In this document: positions 61,353 to 64,000 of the stretch, piece after piece
How positions within the stretch are numbered: position 1 is the first letter of the stretch
How the letters are laid out: the number at the start of each line of letters is the position of its first letter
Assembly (NCBI RefSeq): GCF_019091135.1
Contig: NZ_JAGXJW010000041.1
Span: 1-64,000, forward strand
From: Cohnella sp. GbtcB17
Lineage (GTDB): Bacteria; Bacillota; Bacilli; Paenibacillales; Paenibacillaceae
Reading direction: 5' to 3'
Length of the DNA stretch: 64,000 nucleotides
Translations under genes and position numbers: made by a program
Notes under the pieces: model-generated
Seen by the model: the letters and a program-made list of their open reading frames with translations, nothing else
What the model was told of the DNA's origin: nothing
Databases searched by the model: none

Positions 61353-62455
61353 GATGGCCTCCGCCGCCCGCGAACGGCGTCGTACAGCAACAGATAGCCA
61401 AGCAGCAGCACCGGTGCCGCGTACTCCACGAGGATGCCCATCTTTTCCAGCCAGTCCCCCATTTCATAGGAGGTATTGAAGCCCGGAACGTAAAAGTAAG
61501 AAAACACGGCCGTTCCCGCCAATATTATCCGCAATGTCATCCGGTGATCCGCGCGATCGGCGAACCAGCTCAAGCAAAAAGCGGACAGCTGGAACGGCGG
61601 AATCCAGGACATGGAGAAGATGAACAGGTAAAGCACGATGAACAAGCCCTCCACCTGCTCGACAAAAGGAAGCTCGACGGCCTTCAGCATATAGATGGAC
61701 AGCTGATTAATCTTCGTGAGCTCGCCGGGGCTGAAAAACGCGAAGCTGAGCAGCGTGATGAACAGGTAGGCGGACAGCGTGATGAGCTGCGCGCAGCATA
61801 CGCCGAGTGCCGCCTTTTCTTTGTTTTTCAGAAATGGGTATAGAAAAGCGGTCGAGCCGAAGCCGAGAAAGTAGAAAAACGTGCTCGGCACGGCGTTCCA
61901 AACCGGCCGCCATCCGTCCGGCAGCACGGGCAGCAGATAAAGCCAGTGCGTATGCTTCCATACGACGGCGAATACGAGCGGAATCCATAGCGACAGTCCC
62001 ATCGACAGCTCCGCATACCGTCCGATGATGCGTATGCCGCCGCGCGCGACGACGTAGGCGGGGATGAGCAGCATGATCAGCGTCATGTAAGCCGGCGTTT
62101 CTTGCAAAATGCGGGCCTTGATCACGCGCGTCGAATAGACGATGCCGGTATACGCGAAGTACAGGAAATAAGCGGACAACAGAATCGCCGCGGCCTTGCC
62201 TACCCACCTGCCCGCGTATTTGGCGAGCAAGTCGAGGATCGTCCCGTCGGGCATTCGCTTCATCGCCTGTACGATCACGAGATTTGCCGCCATCGTCGTC
62301 AGGGAACCGAGAATCAAGACGATCCATCCGCTGTTCCCCGCGCCCTTGTACAGAACCTGGGGAATCTCGATGAACCCGTAGCTGATGGCGATGCCGCTTA
62401 TGATAAAAATAAATTGCATCGTCGTAATCTCGTTGAAGGCATACTTTTTCATCAT
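61349..62455 (-). CDS. GerAB/ArcD/ProY-family germinant receptor permease subunit
   Basis: 368 residues with about ten helices, starting NEITTMQFIFIISGIAIS and holding the GNSGWIVLILGSL segment of the endospore germination family. B subunits bind the germinant. ATGA overlaps with both the A gene (62452) and the C gene (61352) show a compact coupled operon. Confidence 0.95.
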   Translation of the reverse strand: MMKKYAFNEITTMQFIFIISGIAISYGFIEIPQVLYKGAGNSGWIVLILGSLTTMAANLVIVQAMKRMPDGTILDLLAKYAGRWVGKAAAILLSAYFLYFAYTGIVYSTRVIKARILQETPAYMTLIMLLIPAYVVARGGIRIIGRYAELSMGLSLWIPLVFAVVWKHTHWLYLLPVLPDGWRPVWNAVPSTFFYFLGFGSTAFLYPFLKNKEKAALGVCCAQLITLSAYLFITLLSFAFFSPGELTKINQLSIYMLKAVELPFVEQVEGLFIVLYLFIFSMSWIPPFQLSAFCLSWFADRADHRMTLRIILAGTAVFSYFYVPGFNTSYEMGDWLEKMGILVEYAAPVLLLGYLLLYDAVRGRRRPS

Positions 62456-63993
62456 CCGTCTCCTTTCCGACGGTTATCTCCCTGTCTTCGGGTCTGGACC
62501 GGATGCGCGCCGAGCGGCCGGCGCGTCAGCTTCCAGAGCGGGCTGCGCACGACGGTATCCCGCCAGTCAGAAAACCGCATCGGCGCGAACGGCGTGCTGA
62601 ACGGCGTGCCGAGCGTCTCGAGGGAAATCATGTGGCCGACGAGAATCATCAAGCCGAGCAGCAGCCCGAATATACCGAACAAGGAGGCTGCAGCCATGAG
62701 GGAGAAACGGATGATCCGAACGGCGGCCACCATGTCCAGATTAGGCAAAATAAACGAAGAGATCGCGGTGAACGCGACGACGACGACCATGATATTACTG
62801 ATCAGTCCCGCCTGCACGATCGCCTGTCCGATGACGATGCCTCCGACGATGCCGACGGTCTGGCCGATCGGCGACGGCAGCCGGACGCCCGCTTCGCGGA
62901 TCATCTCGAGCGTCAGCTCCATGAAGGCGGCTTCGATAAACGGGGCGAACGGCACGGTCCCCCGATACGTGCCGATCGTGATCAGAAGCTTGATCGGAAC
63001 CAGCTCGAAGTTGAACGATGTAACCGCGATGTAGAAGGCTGGCAAAGATATCGATATAAAAAACGCAAGGAAACGGAGCATGCGGATAAAGGTCGCGATC
63101 GACCAGCGCGTGCTGTAATCGTCGATATTCTGAAAGAAAGAAACGAAGGACGCCGGACCGATGAGCACGGTCGGGGAACGGTCCACAAGCACGGCAAATC
63201 TCCCCTGCGCGATCTGCGAGACGGCCGCGTCGGGCCGCTCGGTGATGATTAATTGGGGAAACGGAGAATACGGGTTGTCCTCGATCAGCTCGGCCAGCTC
63301 ACCCGTGTTGATGATAAGATCGATGTCGAGCCGTCCAATCCGATCCTCGAGCTCCCGCAAAATGTCCGGATTGGCGACGTCCTCCAGGTAGGCGATCGAT
63401 ACCTGCGTATTTCCTCTGCGCCCGACGTTGAAGTTTTTAAACTTCAATTCCCGGTCCGGAAGGTAGCGGCGAATCATCGCGACGTTCTGCTCGATCGTCT
63501 CGACGAAGCCCATCTGCGCGCCCCGCAGCGATGTCTCCATCTTGGGATCGGTCGGATCCCGCTGGGGCCAGCCGCCCGTACGCATGACGATCGCCTCGTC
63601 CGAGCCCTCGACCAGGAGCACGCTGCTCCCCTTCAGGACCGCGACGGTCAGATCGTTCCAGCCGTAGATTCGAACCATGCGCCCGATCTCGATCGGCAGC
63701 TCTCCGCTCGCTCCCGTCTCCATCAGAAGCGGCCTTATAATGCCGGTATGAATGTCGATCTTGTCGGTCAGCCCGTCGATATAGACCAATGCCGCATCCT
63801 CGCCCGTCGCCCGGATCTGGAGCCGCCGAACGGTGAGATCCAGCGTATCGGGAAAAAGCTTGCCCAGCTTGTCCAGGTTCGAACGCAGATCGGTCGCGAA
63901 CGGCTCGTCCGGCAGCGCATGGCCCCCGGAGCTGCCGCCAGGCCTTCGCACATTCCGCCTGCTTTTGCCGCCGAACAAAGACAGAATTCTCAC
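62452..63993 (-). CDS. GerA-family germinant receptor A subunit
   Basis: 513 residues. N-terminal cytoplasmic domain (ATDLRSNLDKLGKLFPDTLD, VYIDGLTDKIDI, RRGNTQVSIAYLEDVAN), then about five helices (PAFYIAVTSFNFELVPIKLL, RLPSPIGQTVGIVGGIVIGQ). Length is normal for GerAA/GerBA-type proteins. The GTG at 63993 lies seven bases from the right edge, so a longer start outside the window cannot be excluded. First gene of the operon. Confidence 0.94.
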   Translation of the reverse strand: MRILSLFGGKSRRNVRRPGGSSGGHALPDEPFATDLRSNLDKLGKLFPDTLDLTVRRLQIRATGEDAALVYIDGLTDKIDIHTGIIRPLLMETGASGELPIEIGRMVRIYGWNDLTVAVLKGSSVLLVEGSDEAIVMRTGGWPQRDPTDPKMETSLRGAQMGFVETIEQNVAMIRRYLPDRELKFKNFNVGRRGNTQVSIAYLEDVANPDILRELEDRIGRLDIDLIINTGELAELIEDNPYSPFPQLIITERPDAAVSQIAQGRFAVLVDRSPTVLIGPASFVSFFQNIDDYSTRWSIATFIRMLRFLAFFISISLPAFYIAVTSFNFELVPIKLLITIGTYRGTVPFAPFIEAAFMELTLEMIREAGVRLPSPIGQTVGIVGGIVIGQAIVQAGLISNIMVVVVAFTAISSFILPNLDMVAAVRIIRFSLMAAASLFGIFGLLLGLMILVGHMISLETLGTPFSTPFAPMRFSDWRDTVVRSPLWKLTRRPLGAHPVQTRRQGDNRRKGDG

Positions 63994-64000
63994 CGCGCTC

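Overview
The window looks like chromosome of a spore-forming, mostly GC-rich Firmicute of the Paenibacillaceae (Paenibacillus/Cohnella type). This placement is an inference from gene content: a tricistronic GerA/GerB/GerC-type germinant receptor operon, copper-amine-oxidase-N-terminal (stalk) surface proteins, YesM/YesN-type two-component regulators next to an LplB/LplC-type sugar ABC importer, MmyB-type XRE regulators, and G+A-rich Shine-Dalgarno sequences with frequent GTG and TTG starts. No rRNA, tRNA, insertion sequence, prophage or CRISPR array was found.

Left part (0-24 kb): a run of small regulator-plus-enzyme modules for redox or xenobiotic chemistry (MerR/oxidoreductase, XRE/SDR, MarR/arylsulfotransferase/ABC importer, XRE/FMN reductase, HxlR/RidA, TetR/NmrA-like). 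It is interrupted by an AT-richer stretch (about 16-20.7 kb) of orphan genes: a GNAT acetyltransferase, three unknown proteins, a membrane-anchored Mrr-like nuclease and a YHYH/stalk protein. Gene decay is concentrated here. A DJ-1/PfpI gene carries an in-frame TAA, an ABC ATPase carries an in-frame TAG inside its signature motif, a 3-hydroxyisobutyrate-dehydrogenase-like gene has lost its middle, and fragments of an SDR, a phosphotransferase and an unknown gene remain.

Middle part (24-44.6 kb): a stalk-domain surface protein, Ada, RlmH, then a glycan-uptake locus on the minus strand (YesN/YesM regulators, terminator, LplB/LplC permeases, sugar-binding lipoprotein, GH130 phosphorylase/hydrolase). 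ArsR/SRPBCC, an SGNH esterase, an amidase/HAD pair, a DUF421 protein, a Gln-rich small protein and a YitT-family membrane protein follow.

Right part (44.6-64 kb): a divergent locus with a VTC-type polyphosphate polymerase, a DUF4956 membrane protein and a large beta-helix-like lipoprotein on one side, and an OmpR-type two-component system plus a 1074-residue double-kinase hybrid sensor on the other. Three intergenic tandem arrays of 50-52 bp units flank it. Then come a BI-1-family protein, a diguanylate cyclase with a degenerate GGEVF motif, threonine synthase, a secreted repeat protein and the ger operon, which runs to the right edge. The most promising candidate for an under-described system is the VTC/DUF4956/lipoprotein/dual-sensor locus; the arrays and the shared terminator family are the most notable non-coding structures.
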